Notes under the pieces: generated by a model
The model's input: only the letters and a program-made list of their open reading frames with translations
Database searches by the model: none
Told to the model about the DNA's origin: nothing
Shown: positions 62,725 to 64,000 of the stretch, piece by piece
How the letters are laid out: every line of letters starts with the position of its first letter
Position numbering within the stretch: the first letter of the stretch is position 1
Assembly (NCBI GenBank): GCA_022842205.1
Contig: JALHQA010000002.1
Coordinates: 248,001-312,000 of the forward strand
DNA from: Hyphomicrobiales bacterium
GTDB lineage: Bacteria; Pseudomonadota; Alphaproteobacteria; Rhizobiales; Methylopilaceae
Length of the DNA stretch: 64,000 nt
Reading direction: 5' to 3'
Position numbers and translations under genes: made by a program

Positions 62725-63594
62725 ATGGCCGACACATTCGCCAGTCTCGTCGATCGCATCCGCGCCCGGTTTGTCGATCTCTCCCCGCAGCAGCGGGTCG
62801 CAGCGGCATTCGTGCTGAAACGGCCGGAAGAGGTCGCGATCGTCTCGATGCGGACCCTGGCCGCGAATGCCGGCGTCCAGCCCGTGACCTTCGTCCGCCT
62901 CGCGCGCACGCTGGGCTTCGAGGCCTGGGAGGATTTCAAGGAACCGTTCATCGAGCGGATGCGGGCAGCGCCGGCCTTTTATTCCGACCGCGCCCGAAAG
63001 CTCACGGGAACGCCGCCGGCGGAATTGCATCTCAGCCATATCAAGACGCTGGAAGCGACGCAGGCGCTGAACGACGCCGCGGTCTTCAACGCCGCCGCCG
63101 AGGCGTTCGAACAGGCCAAGCGCGTTTTCGTCGCCGGCTTCCGCGCCTGCTTCGGCCCGGCCCACGCCTTCGCCTATGTCTATCAGCTCTTCCGCCCGGA
63201 CGTCGTGCTGCTGTCGGGCATGGGCGGCGGCCTGGAGGCGGAACTTCGCGCGGTCGAGGAAGGCGATACCGTCTGCATAATCGGCTTCCGACCCTATTCC
63301 CGCGAAAGCGTGACCGTCGCGGAACATGCGACCCGGCGCGGCGCCACCGTGATCGCCATCACCGACAGCCCGCTGGCGCCCTTCGCGCGCGAAGCCAAGA
63401 TTGTGCTGACATTTTCGACCGAGGGGCCGAGCCTTTTCCCATCGCTGGTCTCGGCATGGGCCATCGCCGAGCATCTGCTCGACACCCTCGTCTCGCGCGG
63501 CGGCGAACCGGCCCTGGAACGGCTGAAATCCGCCGAGGCCCAGTTGCAGGCGCTCGGCGTGTTCGTGCCGGCGTATGGACCGTCCGACAACTAA
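62725..63594 (+). CDS. RpiR-family regulator (HTH-SIS)
   Basis: A 289-residue regulator with an N-terminal RpiR helix-turn-helix (ADTFASLVDRIRARFVDLSP, then MRTLAANAGVQPVTFVRLARTLGFEAWEDFK) and a C-terminal SIS phosphosugar-binding domain (RVFVAGFRACFGPAHAFAYV, TVCIIGFRPYSRESV, VIAITDSPLAP). The frame is open from 62536, but the ATG at 62725 gives the canonical start. Its target is not obvious from the neighbours. Confidence 0.92.
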   Translation: MADTFASLVDRIRARFVDLSPQQRVAAAFVLKRPEEVAIVSMRTLAANAGVQPVTFVRLARTLGFEAWEDFKEPFIERMRAAPAFYSDRARKLTGTPPAELHLSHIKTLEATQALNDAAVFNAAAEAFEQAKRVFVAGFRACFGPAHAFAYVYQLFRPDVVLLSGMGGGLEAELRAVEEGDTVCIIGFRPYSRESVTVAEHATRRGATVIAITDSPLAPFAREAKIVLTFSTEGPSLFPSLVSAWAIAEHLLDTLVSRGGEPALERLKSAEAQLQALGVFVPAYGPSDN

Positions 63595-63634
63595 AAGTAT
63601 TTATCGCCGGAACAATGTGGGTTAGAATTGCGCC

Positions 63635-63781
63635 ATGTTCCGGCTGGTGGTCGTTATTCTGATCGTGCTGATGGGAGACTGGGTCTTCCTTGGCGGCGAG
63701 CTGGTCGTGCGCCCCCTCATCCACTGGACCGAGGCCGGCGCCGATTACGTCGCCGACCTCGTTTTCAGTTTCGTGGGATAG
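63635..63781 (+). CDS. Very small single-span membrane protein (48 aa)
   Basis: The frame MFRLVVVILIVLMGDWVFLG continues with GELVVRPLIHWTEAGADYVA. The first 20 residues form one membrane span and the remainder is amphipathic. It ends one base before the convergent dioxygenase stop and lies 40 bases after the RpiR gene. Coding is plausible but rests on composition alone. Confidence 0.5.
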   Translation: MFRLVVVILIVLMGDWVFLGGELVVRPLIHWTEAGADYVADLVFSFVG

Positions 63782-64000
63782 TCAGAGCGGCTTCAGCCCG
63801 GCCTCGATTTCCGCACGGCGCGGTTCGAGGAAAGGCGGCAGCGCCAGGCTCTCGCCAAGCGACTCAAGCGGCTCGTCGGCGGTGAAGCCCGGCCCATCCG
63901 TCGCCAGTTCGAACAGGATGCCGTTCGGCTCGCGGAAATAATACGAGCGGAAGTAATAGCGCTCGACCTCTCCGGAGTTCGGCAGACGCGTCGGCTGGAT
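63782..64000 (-). CDS. Ring-cleaving (VOC-fold) dioxygenase, C-terminal part
   Basis: The last 72 codons of a gene that continues past the right edge. The reverse strand reads [20 protein letters not shown], then [20 protein letters not shown] and [18 protein letters not shown]. The glutamate in ILFELA is the usual last metal ligand of vicinal-oxygen-chelate dioxygenases, and the tail matches MhqO/MhqA-type ring-cleaving enzymes. Substrate and full length cannot be judged. Confidence 0.8.
   Translation of the reverse strand: MQPTRLPNSGEVERYYFRSYYFREPNGILFELATDGPGFTADEPLESLGESLALPPFLEPRRAEIEAGLKPL

Overview
The window reads as chromosomal DNA of a high-GC alphaproteobacterium, most likely order Hyphomicrobiales (Rhizobiales). 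The evidence is the slt/dapA-smpB/udg/NYN-rpoZ-rsh-pyrE-DUF2062-pdxJ gene order, a porin_2-type outer-membrane porin with the paired cysteines typical of that order, a single bifunctional Rsh, and a REP-like palindrome of a kind common in these genomes. Genus cannot be assigned from sequence reading alone.

Layout. 1-9.8 kb is a conserved housekeeping block: pdxJ (cut by the window edge), DUF2062 protein, pyrE, rsh, rpoZ, NYN RNase, family-5 uracil-DNA glycosylase, smpB, dapA, soluble lytic transglycosylase. 9.8-17.7 kb holds two overlapping phosphotransferase paralogues, a porin and an RND efflux pump with its adaptor. 17.9-27.5 kb is a tRNA-Gln-associated accessory region. Two gene blocks lie in tandem behind an intact tRNA-Gln(CTG), each preceded by a ~220-bp repeat (R1, with 143 bp identical between copies) and followed by a 59-bp repeat (R2); a degenerate tRNA 3' end sits between them and no recombinase is visible. 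Block 1 is a sugar-acid type catabolic operon (aldolase, IlvD/Edd dehydratase, TctABC transporter) with a divergent GntR regulator. Block 2 is a two-gene operon of a helical membrane protein and a ClpP-fold periplasmic serine protease.

27.7-37.1 kb is an envelope, stress and respiration region: PQQ-type sugar dehydrogenase lipoprotein, DUF2231, DUF421, small membrane proteins, a YciE-like ferritin-fold protein, and a tightly overlapped terminal-oxidase operon (CtaG-like, tri-haem cytochrome c, subunit II with its own cytochrome domain, fused subunits I+III, small membrane subunit). 37.2-46.0 kb carries two hybrid histidine kinases, one a giant soluble kinase with eight near-identical 92-residue HAMP units, and divergently a small winged-helix protein with two DUF5985 membrane proteins.

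46.1-53.3 kb is a LysR-controlled uptake and hydrolysis operon (M20 hydrolase, ABC transporter, amidase, TauE/SafE permease) for an unidentified, probably amide-containing, substrate. 53.4-57.9 kb is treZ-treY (trehalose from glucan). 58.5-64 kb is a mixed tail: alpha/beta hydrolase, TadG-like protein, ATP-grasp protein, PilZ, NTF2-like, RpiR regulator, a tiny membrane protein and the C-terminus of a ring-cleaving dioxygenase.

The most unusual material is the tandem tRNA-Gln cassette structure with its recombinase-free gene blocks, the block-2 membrane/protease pair, the HAMP-repeat kinase, an oxidase whose subunit I lacks the usual K-channel lysine, and an orphan promoter-terminator pair near 59.6 kb that may be a small RNA or an attenuated leader.
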